This document shows, one piece after another, positions 12,050 through 24,846 of a stretch of 64,000 bases of DNA (position 1 is its first letter; each line of letters opens with the position of its first letter). Location of the stretch: the NCBI RefSeq assembly GCF_010389155.1, contig NC_057768.1:10600501-10664500 (forward strand), read 5' to 3'. The position numbers and the translations under genes are program-made. The notes under the pieces are model-generated. The model searched no databases. It was not told the origin of the DNA and saw only the letters and a list, made by a program, of their open reading frames with translations. The stretch is from Erigeron canadensis. Taxonomy: Eukaryota > Streptophyta > Magnoliopsida > Asterales > Asteraceae.

Positions 12050-13330
12050 CGCGAGGTCTACATCAAGTTGAATGTTAGAAAAAAAACAACATAGACGAAC
12101 CTCCTTCAATTTTTTCGGTGGTGGAGGTGGGCGGTGGCGATGTAACGGTGGTGGCGGTGACGAGTGGTGTTGGAGCGCGACGCGTTAGCGGTGGTGGTAA
12201 CGGCAATTGGTGGTTACGACGGCGAATAATGTAGGTTATTAATATAATGTGTTCGAAAAATTGTTGAATGATAGACCAAGATTTAGATCTTGGCCGGTCT
12301 TTTCTATAGATTGAAATATAACTAACCACTTTCAACTTAGATTAACAAAAAATAATTGGTAATTGATTAGTTTAGGTGTCTAAAACTACCCATTTGATTG
12401 TATTAGCCGAAAGAATGTCATCATCATCACATCGTAAAAGAGATATGTAGATGACATGAAAGAGAATAAAATCGTCATTCTTTTACAAGGCGATTTCGAA
12501 CTGGCCACATAGATTTTTTTAATATCTTTTGTTATCATTTGTTGTTTTGAAACAAAACATCAATTTAGATGTACCACTTAATAAAGTTTAGTTAAGACTA
12601 GAAGAAAGCTCGTGCAATACGACAGGGACGGTTGTAGCGGTGGTGGTAGTAGCGGTGTCGTAATGGCAGCGACGGGTGGTGGTGGTGGTGTAGTTATTGA
12701 TATAAAGATAATTGATATAAAAACGACAGTATGGTTTTTTCAAAAGTTGAAGGATAGATGCGATAAATTATTTAATTAAAGGTATTTTAAGTATATAAGA
12801 TAATTATAAAATAAAGCTTTTGAAAAAGTGGAGGTATTATGAGTTTTTAAAGGCTTAAGAGTTTAAACGGAAAAAGGAAGTGTTTCCTTTATAGGAACAT
12901 TATAGAAACTTCTCTGACTTTCTCATAAACCTTGATTTCGTTACGCTAAATAAGAAGTCGGAATAGATTAAATTGGTTCGTGTTCCGTTGGCCTCTTGAA
13001 ACAGAAGTCAGGAGTTCAATCATCATCCCATGTAAAAGCCGGAGATCCTTTTCATCATTTAGGTAAAATGTGGAAGCAGCCTCTCTACCTAAACAACAAA
13101 TGCTTATCGATAGAATACTTTGTACATGAAGGAATTAGGGATGTGATATAATAATGAAATGCATTAATGGTGTCCACGTAATGCGACAGCGGGGATGGCA
13201 ATGCGGTGGTGACGGATGGCGGCCGCGACGGGGTGGTGATGACGACGAATAATGTAGGCTATTGATGTAAATGTAATTGAGATAATGATTAGTATAGTTA
13301 TTTTAAGTGTTAAAGGAATGGTACGTGGTG
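12050..13330. repeat. Three diverged copies of a GGT-rich repeat
   Basis: Patches rich in GGTGGTGGCGGTGACG at about 12,111-12,235, 12,620-12,695 and 13,185-13,250 are each followed by a related AT-rich segment (AATAATGTAGGYTATTGAT and variants). The G-rich part could derive from captured coding sequence, but no open frame is maintained. Confidence 0.55.
12965..13105 (+). mobile_element. Old SINE remnant
   Basis: Contains CCTCTTGAAACAGAAGTCAGG, a decayed box B (GAGTTCAATCATC) and GTGGAAGCAGCCTCTCTACC, all matching the better SINE copies at 24.6 and 28.8 kb. Both ends are eroded. Confidence 0.6.
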
Positions 13331-14661
13331 TAATTTATTTCATTAAGAGCATTTTTTGGTCTAATTAATATTGATAATTTAATTTATAAATCATAGGGTG
13401 ATTTAGAAAATAACAAAAAGTATTTCTGTGATATCATATAAAGTAATTTTCAGTATTTCTAATTATAAAAAAAACTATCTATTTTTATACAGTAATATAT
13501 TATAGACATAGAGAATAAATCATTTAGTCAAAAACAACATGAAGACAGCTCATAGCCTCATTATACCCTCATACCCATTGAGAGTTTATTACTATATATT
13601 AACGAGACGGCTTTTGAGTTTTGACCAACCATAAACAATCATCCTTTGACCAATCTCGTTTCACATTGAATTGAATGCCACAATTCGTTATAGTCCATCA
13701 CACACTTGATAATGATCACATCTCTATATCTCTCTCTATACATATAAGTCGTTATAGTCCAAACTTTAGCTTCTATTGATTTGGTTAGTTATACACATTT
13801 TATTTATTTAAAAAAAGGGTATGTCAGAATTATAAATCCAACAACACTTGTTATGTATGATATTTAACAGAAAATGTAGTTGAAAGAATGATTTCACTAA
13901 ACAAGTATATTATTCTAATATAACAATGAAGTAAGTTTACTAAAAATCTCCTCAAACTTTTTGTATGCCATGTTATGATCCCGTGATGTAATTGTTGTCA
14001 TGTTAACATCCATAAGATTATATCTTAAGCATTGTTTTACTTTTTTTTTTTTATCACAGGTTTATGGCAAAGCAAACATGGTTGATGTTGTTGCCCTTAA
14101 CATTTGCAATGGCTATTGAGTAATACTATACTAGACGCTGTTATGGAGTTTGGGTAAGTAACTACTTAAATAACACCTTGTTTTATGTTCACTTTTAAAT
14201 GATTTGAATTATGATTTGAATCAACATGTCAAACTTTAGTTCTGCTGTAATACTAAAGCTTTTTGGATCCTGTCTATGTAAAGGAATACTCATAGTTGGT
14301 TTTTTTAGTGTATTTTCCGGATTTATATTTATATATAGTTACTTACCTTTTGACTTCAATTAAAATCTAAAAAGGTCCACTCACAAAATCAAAGTTAGCA
14401 ATGAAACTTTGTTGAGATAGGTGTTTCACTTCTCCAAAATTTATATCAATAGCATGCGTCTACAATGCACATTCAAATCTAATTCATACCCGGCGTGTAA
14501 TGCACACGCTTTAAACTCTCGTTAATAATTAAATTTCCGAAAAATACATTTTATTTACAAAAAAACTATTATAAAAGATCAAATGAATATTGTTTTGGAA
14601 TTACATTATTTATTTTGATTCTATTTACATTTTTTAAATTAAATTACTGGTTTGTTTTTTG

Positions 14662-14695
<34 letters not shown>

Positions 14696-14697
14696 CA
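13331..14697. other. Gene-free AT-rich spacer
   Basis: No supported gene. Poly-T and TA runs, plus a CCCGGCGTGTAATGCACACGC fragment near 14,490 of a type common in decayed plant repeats. A TA microsatellite (14,662-14,690) borders the next MITE. Confidence 0.55.
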
Positions 14698-15086
14698 GGT
14701 ATAATCAAATGAGAACAGTCTTAAAATAAAAACATGGTGAAAACACTTAAAAACTACATTTTGATGATTTAAAAGTCCATAAAACTGACATAGTGCATAA
14801 CTAACTATCATTATTTAATTGTTTAGCAACACAATGATCAATCAAAATCAAAAAAATCACGCTTTTTGTTGGATGCATCATTTTGATGAATTTGCATTCA
14901 AGATGAATGCATAAAACAATAAATGTGATTTTTTCAATTTTGATGGATCAATGTGTTGTTAAACACTTAAATAATGATAATTATTTATGTACTATTTTAG
15001 TTTTATGGAATTTTAATGCATCAAAATGATGTATTTAAGTGTTCTCACCGTTCTTATTTTAAGACTGTTCCCACCGGAGTGTTACT
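14698..15086. mobile_element. Foldback MITE, copy 2 (reverse orientation)
   Basis: Same family as 9,348-9,739, with the same inverted blocks and an internal TGCATCATTTTGATG palindrome. Its left terminus (GGTATAATCAAAT) matches the right terminus of copy 1, and its right terminus (CACCGGAGTGTTAC) matches the left terminus of copy 1. The element therefore has two distinct ends and the copies lie in opposite orientation. It too lies between TA-rich tracts. Confidence 0.85.
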
Positions 15087-15620
15087 TAATATATATATAT
15101 ATATATGGGGGAAGGAAATTTGAGGCTGTTAGGCATTTAAGTTTGGTAAAAAAACCCTCACTTGACATTTTTTAAACCATAAAAAACATGGGGCCCCAAA
15201 CATTTATTCAAAATATTAAAAAAAATATGTGAGCAGTTTTTCACCTAGGTTGGGTGCATAACAACCCCATACTCATTTTTTTCCATATATATATATATAT
15301 ATATATTAAATTTATTAATTTACAAGGTTTTCTATTTACATTTATTTAAATATTGTTAATCTTTTATGTATTTGACACGAGGCTATATATAATTAATGTA
15401 TTATAGATTTGGTATTATGCAATGCTGCTTTTTTTTTTCCTTTTTTTTTAATATTTATTTTATAAAGGACTTTGAAATGTTATTCCCTTCACGCTTGATT
15501 TGTACCATATATAAGTGATAAGGTAGGCCTTGCATACAAATACGGCTAATTTTGCACCGTTATAACCGTCATTCCAAACGTGTAACCGTTGTTAAATATA
15601 ATTGCAATATCATTAAGCCT
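15087..15620. other. Gene-free spacer with microsatellites
   Basis: TA microsatellites (15,093-15,108 and 15,287-15,305), poly-T runs and a GGGGCCCC patch. No gene seen. Confidence 0.6.
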
Positions 15621-16095
15621 CAAAGTTATAAAAAGTGCCACCGTCACGTGGCACTGTTCTGTTGGTTTATATTCCGTCTCACATCACTATTTGTATTTTT
15701 GTCATATTGGATCTCGTTCGGGTTCTATTATTTAGGTTTTTATTGGTTTTTTTCACAGTTTTTTTTTTGTTTTTTATTCTCAAAGTTATGAACAGTGCCA
15801 CCGCCACGTGGCACTGTTCCGTTGGTTTATATTCCGTCCCACATCACTATTTGTATTTTGTCATATCAGATCCCGTTCGGGTTCTATTATTTAGGTTTTT
15901 ATTAGTTTTTTTCACAGTTTTTTTTGCTTTGTATTCTCAACTAATATATTGGGCGCTGACACTATTTCATTCGTTCATCTTACACCTCGCATCACTATTC
16001 GTATTTGGCATATTGGATACTGTTTGAATTTTTTTCTATTTGTATTTCTTGATTTCTCCGGATTTTTTTTTTTCCATGTTCTGAACTAATATATT
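15621..16095. repeat. 160-bp tandem repeat, two good and one decayed copy
   Basis: CAAAGTTATRAAMAGTGCCACC starts units at 15,621 and 15,781. Both contain AGTGCCAC-N6-GTGGCACT, an 8-bp-arm hairpin overlapping a CACGTG G-box, then ATTCCGTC, GTTCGGGTTCTATT and a T-rich end. A third, degraded unit runs from ~15,941 to 16,095. The open frames here are products of the repeat, not genes. Confidence 0.85.
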
Positions 16096-16677
16096 AGAAA
16101 CTTTTGTATATTTTCACGTCATAAACTTTTGGGCATTACTTTTACATTTATTTTGAGTTTGTTTACCTTTAGTTTTTTTCTCTTTCTATATTCTTTATTT
16201 TTGACTTTATTATACAAACAAACCTATATGTTTCATATCGAATATTTTACGACGTACCAGTAGTATTGTTCTTAAATACATATAAATTCGATATGACAAA
16301 CATCGTAATAAAACATATCTATGATATAATGCTTTTGGTGCTGCTTTTGATTTTTAGTGATTGTTATTTTTTTTTTCTTAAACTTTTTTTTACCGAATAT
16401 GAAACCGCATCAATAACAAACACAAACATGATAACTGAAATCCCACAACGCAGGATATACACTTCCTAGTTTATATTAAAGAGAAGAAGATATGATAAGA
16501 GTTAATGTTTTAAAAATATATATATTTCATATTCTTTACTCTAAGTAGCCTTAAGAACTATACGCAATATATTGAGACATACATTAGTATATGCATTTGT
16601 CGCTAAATAAAGAATGCAAATTTATACTTCATAATAATAATTATTTTATATTCTTTTAAGATTTAACATGACAAAAT
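16096..16677. other. Gene-free AT-rich spacer
   Basis: T-rich and A-rich sequence with no coding signal. The 67-codon open frame at 16,266 is hydrophobic low complexity and is not supported. Confidence 0.6.
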
Positions 16678-16821
16678 GCTAAACGTAACTTTTAAGACTG
16701 TCATTAACTTGTATAAAAAATTTATACTTTTTATATTAACAATACAACCCTAAGTTTTATAAAAAAAAATGTATAAAATATTTAATACATCGTAACTGCA
16801 ACACTAAAAGTTACGTTTAGC
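16678..16821. mobile_element. Short MITE with GCTAAACGTAACTTTT termini
   Basis: A 144-bp AT-rich stretch bounded by perfect inverted ends of about 15 bp (GCTAAACGTAACTTT and its complement). There is no clear target duplication and no internal gene. Confidence 0.6.
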
Positions 16822-17019
16822 AAAACTTTTTTAACATTTAACTTTTTTATACATAAAACAAGTCATGTAAATTTGTAAAACAAGTGGGCTGATGTGAGGT
16901 AAAAAAAAAAAAAGAATCGCTTAAAAAAAAACTAACACAAGCACGACGTAAAGGTTGGTTTGGTCGTGGGCAGTTCCATGCTAAAAAGCAGCAACTCACA
17001 ATTATTATAATTATTATAT

Positions 17020-17291
17020 TTCCTTGGAATCCCGATTCTCTGCTCTTTCTCCCTCCCTCTCTGTCTGTCTCTCTGTCATTAAATTCTTGTACTTTGTTTT
17101 TCTTTCTCTCTCTGTTTCCAACAAATTCTGTTTTCCTCAAATTCTTCAATGTATGTGCACTTAAATAAAGGCTGATCAACCTTTACTTATTACTTTTACT
17201 CTATAATTATTATCTTTTTCATCTTCTGGGTTATCTTGGATCCGACCATTTTTGGAATTCGATGATGATTCATTACATTTGATTGATAATG
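17020..17291 (+). other. Probable 5' UTR exon of the TRM-like gene
   Basis: A CT-rich tract (TCTCTG repeats, 17,038-17,115) typical of plant 5' leaders is followed by unique sequence up to a donor (AATG|GTAATT, GT at 17,292). A good acceptor (TTTTACAG, ending 18,308) precedes the second leader exon. The transcription start is not determined. Confidence 0.5.
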
Positions 17292-18316
17292 GTAATTTTT
17301 AACTTACACATCATTGTATCTGTTTGGCATTTTTGATCATATTGTTTCTTGAATTATAGTCATTGTAAATATTTTGATCAAATGTAATCATAAGGGTGAT
17401 GATTTTTTTGTTGAATTGTGGTGTGTTTGATATTATGAATTTCATTTAAGTTGATTTCTGATAATAGTATGTACTGGATTTTACATGAATTGGAGCTGTT
17501 TCTTTTTTTTTGGCTATTGGTTAAATTATTATTGTGATTCATGAATTATTATTATGTGCTATCTTTTTCAACTTTTCCAACTTTAATCAGTATGCACAAC
17601 TGTAATTTAAGTCTTGTATAACTGCTTGTTAGTTTTAATTGTATAACTGCTTGTTAGTTTTAAGTCTTGAAAACAGAATCATGATTATCTATCCTGTAAT
17701 TTAAAACACATACATATATATAGGTAGTATATATACGTGTAGATATACAGAATGTATATAACAGGTGAAAATTTTTTTTCTTAATAATAATGCAATTTGG
17801 TAAAAGGGAGATGGAAATGAACAGCTTGATGGTTTTAGATTTAGAAAGGTAGCATGTTATAATGAAGTTAATCATATAGGCAAAAAGACTAATCCACATG
17901 TAATGTAACAGAATGGGCCAGGCTGTTGTGCTTAAGTATAATGCACTTTTGTTTCCAGTTGAATTTATATGTATCAAGACTTGGTCTGGGTTTTTTTAAT
18001 TACTTACAACCAACTGTTTGTATTTATTTTCAAATCCATCGACACCGTGGAATTAAATTATTACTAATTTGGAATTAAGCTGTTTGTTGGGTTTTCTTTT
18101 GGCCTAAAATCAGCCCATTTCATGTTGGATCTCACCTGATTGTAAGTTGGATGTATAAATGTTTCTTGAACATGTTTCCTAGTCATTTTTGTGTTCATCT
18201 GTTTGTAACCCGGTTGAGGCATTTTAGATAATGAAATGTTGGACCTATTTTTTTTTATATGTTATTACTTTGCTTTCCAAAGATATTCAATCTGACTTTA
18301 TTTTACAGGCTGTGAA

Positions 18317-18373
18317 ATGAATGTTTTCGTTAGCCATTCTATGGCAGAAACTGGCCAGGTACTGGCGGAGTAG
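18317..18373 (+). promoter_or_regulatory. Upstream ORF (18 codons) in the TRM-like gene leader
   Basis: In the second leader exon (from 18,309), an ATG at 18,317 opens MNVFVSHSMAETGQVLAE and stops at 18,371-18,373, 55 nt before the main ATG at 18,429. It could lower translation of the main ORF. Regulatory effect is inference. Confidence 0.45.
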
Positions 18374-18428
18374 CACACTGGTGCAACATTAAGCACATTT
18401 TAGTTTTCTTGCTAGTGTCAGTACCTGT

Positions 18429-21400
18429 ATGGGAGGATTCTTACACCTCGTAGATTTAAAACACGGAAAGATGGCCAGGAAGTTTGGAACACATAAAAGA
18501 AATGTTGGTGGTAAGAGTTACTATTATTATTAATAACCTGCACCTGCGAGCTATTATTTTTATTACCATTAATATTGTTGCTGATATTTTTATTACTGTT
18601 TTAAACTACTAAGAAAAGATGTGAATATAGTTGTTGCACCTACATTTGAAAATCTTTGAACTGATTAGCTGTAGTTGGTTTGCTTTTAAAGTTTTGCTCT
18701 CATATGTCTTTAGCAAGACATATATAAACCACTAAATGATTTATAATCTTCAGCAGGCTTAGAAGCTCCACGCAACAGTTTAGATCTTCCTGTGGGAACT
18801 TATAAGGGCTATTACTCTCCACAAGATGATGAACTGGTAAGATCTTTGTATAAGCCTGCAAACCATAGATAACTCGGTGTTTTTTTTTCCTCCTATTTTT
18901 ACATATTGTAAAAATAGGAACTTAAACTCGTGTAGTATGAGTTTGAACTCTAAAAAGTTGCATTTTTGGATCACTAGTTTCCCTTTGAATATATAATGAT
19001 GTTAGGTTAATCCTTTTAGTTAACGGAATCTGTAGATCTTTGTGCTTTCGTAAATTCTAAGATTGGTAGTATTAACTTGTACAGCAGATATGGCAATTTT
19101 AGCCTATTTACCAAGCAACAAAATGGGTTAGGGTCATACCATGCCTATAGCAGATCAAATGGGTAAAACAAATTAACTATATTAAAAATGGAACGGGCCA
19201 AATGGGTTAAAAGTAACCAGAAATAGATTTAATTTACTTATTCCTAGAAAAATTCATTAAAAATATGAAACAGATTCTTTGTGAGTCAACCTTATATCAA
19301 TTTTGAGCAGATCTATATTAACTAGTTCTGTCCAACCTGCTTTGACTCGCTACATAACCCAATTTTTGTCACCTATACTTTATACAAATGGTTCAATCCA
19401 AAATAAGGTATTCACCGTGTGGTTATTTAAATAATCTCATTGGTATTTGTGTACACTTGTGACGCAGTATGTATACTTTTAGATTTTTTTGTTGTATAAC
19501 TCCATTAAAATAATTTCAGCAGAAGTACCAAGAGACAGACAAGTGGATTGGGTCGGGCTATTATCCAACAGAGGCTCCAATGAAGAAGTTAATAAATGAT
19601 GAGATGTCAAAAAGACCACAAAACAAAGCAAATGCCCCAAGCATAGTGGCTCGTCTGATGGGTGTCGATTCAATGCCTCCAGATACAACACCAGTGGTGC
19701 GGTTGTCTGAGAATAAAATCGAAAATACATCACATAATAATATATCAAAGGAAAAACTATCTAGAAGTAGCTCCGTTGGCTCTGCACTTTCACCGTCAAA
19801 ATCTTTTAGACTAGTAAGTTCAGATTCATTGCACTTATCTGAAGACAGTGATCTTGATGATTGGAGTAGTAACAAAATGTCAAAAAAGCCCAAGCCTCGG
19901 GAGCATCCTCAAGAGGAAGAACTACAGAAGTTTAAGAAAGAGTTTGAAGCATGGCAATCAGCAAGGTTTAAAGAATGTTCAAAGATTGTTGAACATGACA
20001 CCATTGCCATTCCTGATCAGTGGATGGCTCAAGAGAATCTCAACAAGGAAAAAATGGTTCTGTATGCAAATTCATCTACAAAAGTAGATAAAGTTGAAGA
20101 TTTAAGAAAATCCCGATCTTTAAGAACAGAAGAAAAACGATCAGTTTCTATCAGAAGGAAAACATTAAGTGGAGACTTTGAGGAAACTGAGTCATATTCT
20201 GCACCAACAACGATAGTGATCTTGAAGCCTGGATTTGACAGAAATACTAATGCTGAAGAGCCATATGCCAGCTCATCAGTTGCTTCTGAAGATAGAAACA
20301 ATATTGAAGATTTTCTTGAGGAAGTTAAAGAACGGTTAAAATTTGAATTGCAAGGAAAAACTTTCAAAAGTGGTTTGATTCGAGGTGGTGGAATTGAGAC
20401 ACCTTACAGAGAGAGACCTTCAGATCCTAAACAAATAGCTCAACGAATAGCAAAACAAGTCAGAGAAAGCGTTACAAAAGATCTCGGGACAAATTTGATT
20501 CGTTCCGAATCAACAAGGTCTTATAGAGGTGAATTTCAGTGCAGTGGTTCGAATTCTCCTGAGTTCATCAGCAGAGATACCAGAAGGCTTTTATCAGAAA
20601 GACTAAGGAATGTTCTAAAGAGAGAATCAAATAACGTTGACAAGATAACATACAATGATGAAAAGAAAGATGAAAATGATTCTCAAAGCAAATCGTTCAG
20701 ATGTGAGCCTGATGATATGAATATGATTCTTCAAAGGAATTTGTCTCCCATCAATCTTGTTAGATCTTTGTCAGCTCCAGTTTCGGGAACATCGTTTGGG
20801 AAGCTTCTTCTCGAAGATCGACATGTTGTAACTGGTGCTCACATTCGAAGGAAGCATGAAGCTAATGAAAAGTTAACGATGAAGGTGAAAAAGCAGAGGA
20901 AAGACAGGTTTAATTTAAAGGAAAGAGTATCGAGTTTAAAGTATAGCATAACACACAGGGCAAGGTTGTTTGGCAGAAGGATACATTCAGCTTCTGATTT
21001 TCGTGACAATGACCGTAGTTTCGTGAAAGATATAATGAATGGACCAACAGTTATGCTGAATTTTGGCGACAGACCAGTACGAGATACTTTTTTTGTTCAT
21101 TTCAAGTCTTACAATAGTAAATCCATTTTCATACGTTAGCTAACGATTTTATGGATTTTGTATCAGGAAAATGCAACTGAGGTTCCACCTAGTCCAGCAT
21201 CTGTTTGTAGTAGCATGCATGAGGACTTCTATCGGGCGGCGTATTGTGCCAGCCCTTCAACACCAGGTGCACCTATATCAGACGATAATGATCTGCCACA
21301 AGCTTTCAGAGACATAAGTTCTAACCTAAATGGTAAGAGAATTGAAAATTGCTTATTACTTTATTTAGTGTGTTCCCTGCCACATATGCCTTAAGCCAGC

Positions 21401-22233
21401 ATCCTTAATCTGTTGTTCCTTTTAGGAACATGATTCCATCTCAACGAACACGTTGAACACTGTCCGCGTTTATTTAGATAAAAATATAAAAGAAATCAAA
21501 TTGATATGTACTAGCTTCTTATCTAGATTCAGATACAGACTCCAGACAACCAGCAATTAGTTAAGAGTTTATCTATTGCGATTATCTGATATAAATGTTC
21601 TGTTATCTTTTGCCAGAGCTAAGGAAACAGCTGCATCAACTCGAGACTGGCCGATCAGAGGAAACAGTAATCGAAGAACAACCCATTGAGTCAAACATTG
21701 CAGAGCTTGAAGACGAAGATGAGGCTTACGTACGAGACCTGCTAATTGCTTCTGGTTTATATGATAATTCATTTGGTAAATCTTTATACAGATGGGACAG
21801 TTATGCAAAACCAATAAGCAGCAAGGTCTTTGAACAAGTAGAGGAGTCATATAGAAATGATGTGAATAACCATTATGCAAAAATGGTTGATCACAAGGTG
21901 TTGTTTGATTTACTAAACGAGGTACTGTCAAAAGTACTGGTCCCTCCTCTGCACATATCAAATCTTAGTAGAAGAATGGTGAAACCCCCTCGAGGAAATA
22001 CATTACTGGATCAGGTGTGGGGTATGTTACACGAGCATTTACACCCTCCTGTAGACAGATCTTTTTACTTTTTCGATACCATGGTGGCTAGAGACTTGCA
22101 GACAATGCCATGGTCGGAACTGGTGAACGAGGATAGTGACACTCTAGCAAAAGAGGTCGAGTCTCATATCATGAGAGATCTTGTGGAAGAAACGGTGAAG
22201 GAAATGAGAGATGGATACAGAAGAAGATTCTAA
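18429..22233 (+). CDS. TRM/LONGIFOLIA-type DUF4378 protein
   Basis: Predicted coding exons: 18429-18510, 18757-18836, 19520-21076, 21167-21332, 21617-22233. All introns are GT-AG with matching phases; 833 aa. The start is the ATG giving MGGFLHLVDLKHGKMARKF, typical of this family. Features in order: LEAPRNSLDLPVG (about residue 28), the conserved PSIVARLMGVDSMP block (about 95-106), a long Ser/Lys/Glu-rich disordered middle with basic patches, and a C-terminal DUF4378 domain from ~660 (RDLLIASGLYD, HKVLFDLLNEVL, DLVEETVKEM). TRM proteins bind TON1 and recruit it with PP2A to microtubules, influencing division-plane placement and cell elongation; membership is by motif, the exact subgroup is unresolved. 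Codons are intact and no stops break the exons, so this is a real host gene. Exons 2 and 3 both start at CAGCAG tandem acceptors. Confidence 0.88.
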
Positions 22234-24617
22234 CTGTAAAAGCTTTTGAGGAAACCACGACGACATGGGTATAGCAGTCTTGTATATATGAGTGTGAATG
22301 AAGTGAGTGAAAGTAGATGAGAGTAGTATTAGTAAATCAGATTGAGTGTGGGCATGTTTTTGTGCTGTTTAGGAAAAAAGTAGCAGCATTGTAGGATCAT
22401 CATTATATTTGGGCTTCTATTTGGGTGTTTTCTTTTTTATTGATTGCATGCCAATATTTTGTTCATAACAATCACCATCTTTAAAGTCTAACCATACTCC
22501 CTCTTAATTAGATCGATATACATATTCAGACCCATGTTAATATTGTATTCATATTCATATTAGTATATTAAGCTACATTACATGCTCATGTTATTTTATT
22601 TAGGAAATGCATGTGGACACTTTGTTACCATAACTAGTTAATATACCTGTGCTTCGCTGCGGGGTATTTTATGTAATGTTTCTTCGAGTTTCATCTAGTC
22701 GTCTGTTTAGTTAACCTTCTCTTTATTGATTTTATATGCATATTTAGCCAACTATTGAAAATAAAACAGAAACAACGTATAACATTCGTTAGAACATTCA
22801 ACGTACAGTAATTTCCTCATGAAATTAACTATGCTTCAAGATATAAGTAGAATAAGATTCATGGATTTAACACCTTAATTTATGTGATAGTATGTTAAAA
22901 GGTACAAAGTAATGTGTTAAAAATTATTTAATTTACATTCATCATCGGTGTGAAAAGGCAAAAGAACAATTTTTTTTATTTCTTCTTCCATTTGTTAATA
23001 AGTAAATGTAAAAAAAAGTAAATTAATTTTATGCAAGCTTTCGTTACTAAAAATTTGTTGATTGTTAAATTCATTAAATTCAATTTATAGCTATTTTAGG
23101 AGTAACTTACATCAAGTCATCAACAATTACAATTGACAACATCAATGGCACTAACAAATAATAATAATAAAACAATGAGACAGGTGTATGTCTCTCTATC
23201 ACTTGTTGTTCACATTATTGTCATTGTTACACGCATTCCTCGTTTGTTTCCATTATCATGTGATCATGTTTTTACTCTCTATTGATGAAACTCCATATAG
23301 TTTTCATTCCATTATTTTTCGCTGATGATCCCAGTTCACAGATTTGAAATCTCTCTCAATTCAAATAAAAACTCAACCATGTTTTTCATTTTAAATTTAT
23401 ATAGATATTTTGATGACCCGATTTTTGTTAATATACCCAAAAAAAATCAGCAAATCTTTTTTGGGGTTTAATCACTCTTCCGTTTTGGCGGGGCACAACT
23501 CGGTGGTGGATTGGTGGGTGAAAAAAAGTAAATTAGGATGGCTTATGAGGTTGAATCATGTAAGTGAAGCTGAGATTGTATTTAAGTATATAATTTAATC
23601 AATTTTTCTTTTTACCAGTACTTTTGATTATTTTGGTGATTTGAAAAGTGGTTGTTCCTGACGGTGAAAGGAGGTCGGTGGTTGTTCTTCGGTCTCCATG
23701 AATGTTTAGTGTGATCAATGGCAGCCCGTGGTGGTTAAAGACGGTGGTTGTTCGTGCCGTGTTTTCCTGGTGACAGATACATAGATACATATACATATAT
23801 TTCATGTTTATATTAGCATGTGTATGTATGTAGTCCCCGGAGTTCGCAGCTTCCAACGGCGGCGACGGAGTTGATGCTGTCTTCCATGTTGAATTGGGTG
23901 GCGGTGGAAAATATTTGGTGATTATCATTATCCGTGTCACCCAGTTTCCATAGATGATGAAGACTTGTGAGAAAAAGATAAAAGCTGAAAAGAATGCTTA
24001 CAATTGTAAAAGAAGAAGAAGAAATGGCAAAGATAAGAGGTGAAAAGAAGTTGATGGAAACCGAAAAGTTGTAGAAGAAGAAAGGGTAAAAAAGTAACTT
24101 TGATATTAAATAAAGGCCAACCAAGCCAGTTAGATTGTAACTAAGCCGTACTGTAGTAGTTAACTTTCGGATTGTTATATATATAATTACGTTAGGCGGG
24201 TACAGATCACATGTACACAAGTTTTGGGACTAGAAGTTTTTTTTTTTTTTTTACCTTTGCAAAACCAAGTGAAACGTAGACCCCAAGTGGGCCAAAATGA
24301 TTCAGGGTGAGTGGTGACTGACTAGCATGTTTAATGCTAGCATGAGTTATGGTTACAGAGAAACATTAGACTTACAAACATCATATAAACATAAAGGGGA
24401 AGGGAGAAGGTTTGATAAACCCCGTTCAACGATCAGCAGCGTGTGACGGCAACACCGTCGCTGGTCCATCGGTGAAGGGGATTGGTAATAGGAGGAATCG
24501 AGCAATTTCACCTAGTGTGTGGAACGTGCAGGTGGGCCCCACTAGGGGTTGGATTTTTGCATTTATTTAAAAAAATAATAATAAATAAAATAAAATTTTA
24601 ACCTTAATTAAGTTACT
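22234..24617. other. 3' UTR of the TRM-like gene, then gene-free sequence
   Basis: The 3' UTR probably spans 22,234 to about 22,450-22,560. Beyond it the DNA is AT-rich with a decayed GTGCTTCGCTGCGGGG repeat trace (~22,650), and 23,380-24,220 has G-rich patches (GGTGGTTGTTC, GGCGGCGACGGAG) like captured or decayed leader sequence, then a poly-T run at 24,238. No open frame has domain support. Confidence 0.55.
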
Positions 24618-24846
24618 ATTGGGTTGGATCAGTGGTTGGAGCTCATGCCTCTGGAAACAGAGGTCATGGGTTCGATCCTCATGTCCAGCAAGGCTGAAGG
24701 TCCTTTTCTATCTATGGTAGAACCTGGAAGCAGCCTCTTTACCTTTGGTGAGGGTAAAGCTGTCTACATATCAACCTCCCCATACACCGTCGAAGACGGT
24801 ATTGGGACCCAAAACCCATAGAAGACGGCATTAGGAGTTACTTACT
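24618..24846 (+). mobile_element. tRNA-derived SINE
   Basis: The head carries box A (TGGATCAGTGG, ~24,625) and box B (GGTTCGATCC, ~24,671), 46 bp apart as in tRNA-derived pol III promoters. The body has GGAAGCAGCCTCTTTACC, an ACCGTCGAAGACGGTATTGG hairpin (CCGTC/GACGG) and a GACGGCATTAGGAGTTAC end. Same family as 28,762-29,003. The small open frame across it is a by-product. Confidence 0.75.

Noticed and set aside
15552..16027. Hydrophobic ORFs resembling a membrane protein
   Set aside because: They arise from T-rich 160-bp tandem repeats; no homologous domain and no splice context.
24620..24700. Functional tRNA gene
   Set aside because: Boxes A and B are present but no cloverleaf with acceptor stem can be closed and the body continues as a SINE.
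24624..24821. Small ORF reading MDQWLELMPLETEV
   Set aside because: It is the translation of a tRNA-derived SINE; a similar frame appears in the other copy at 28,786.
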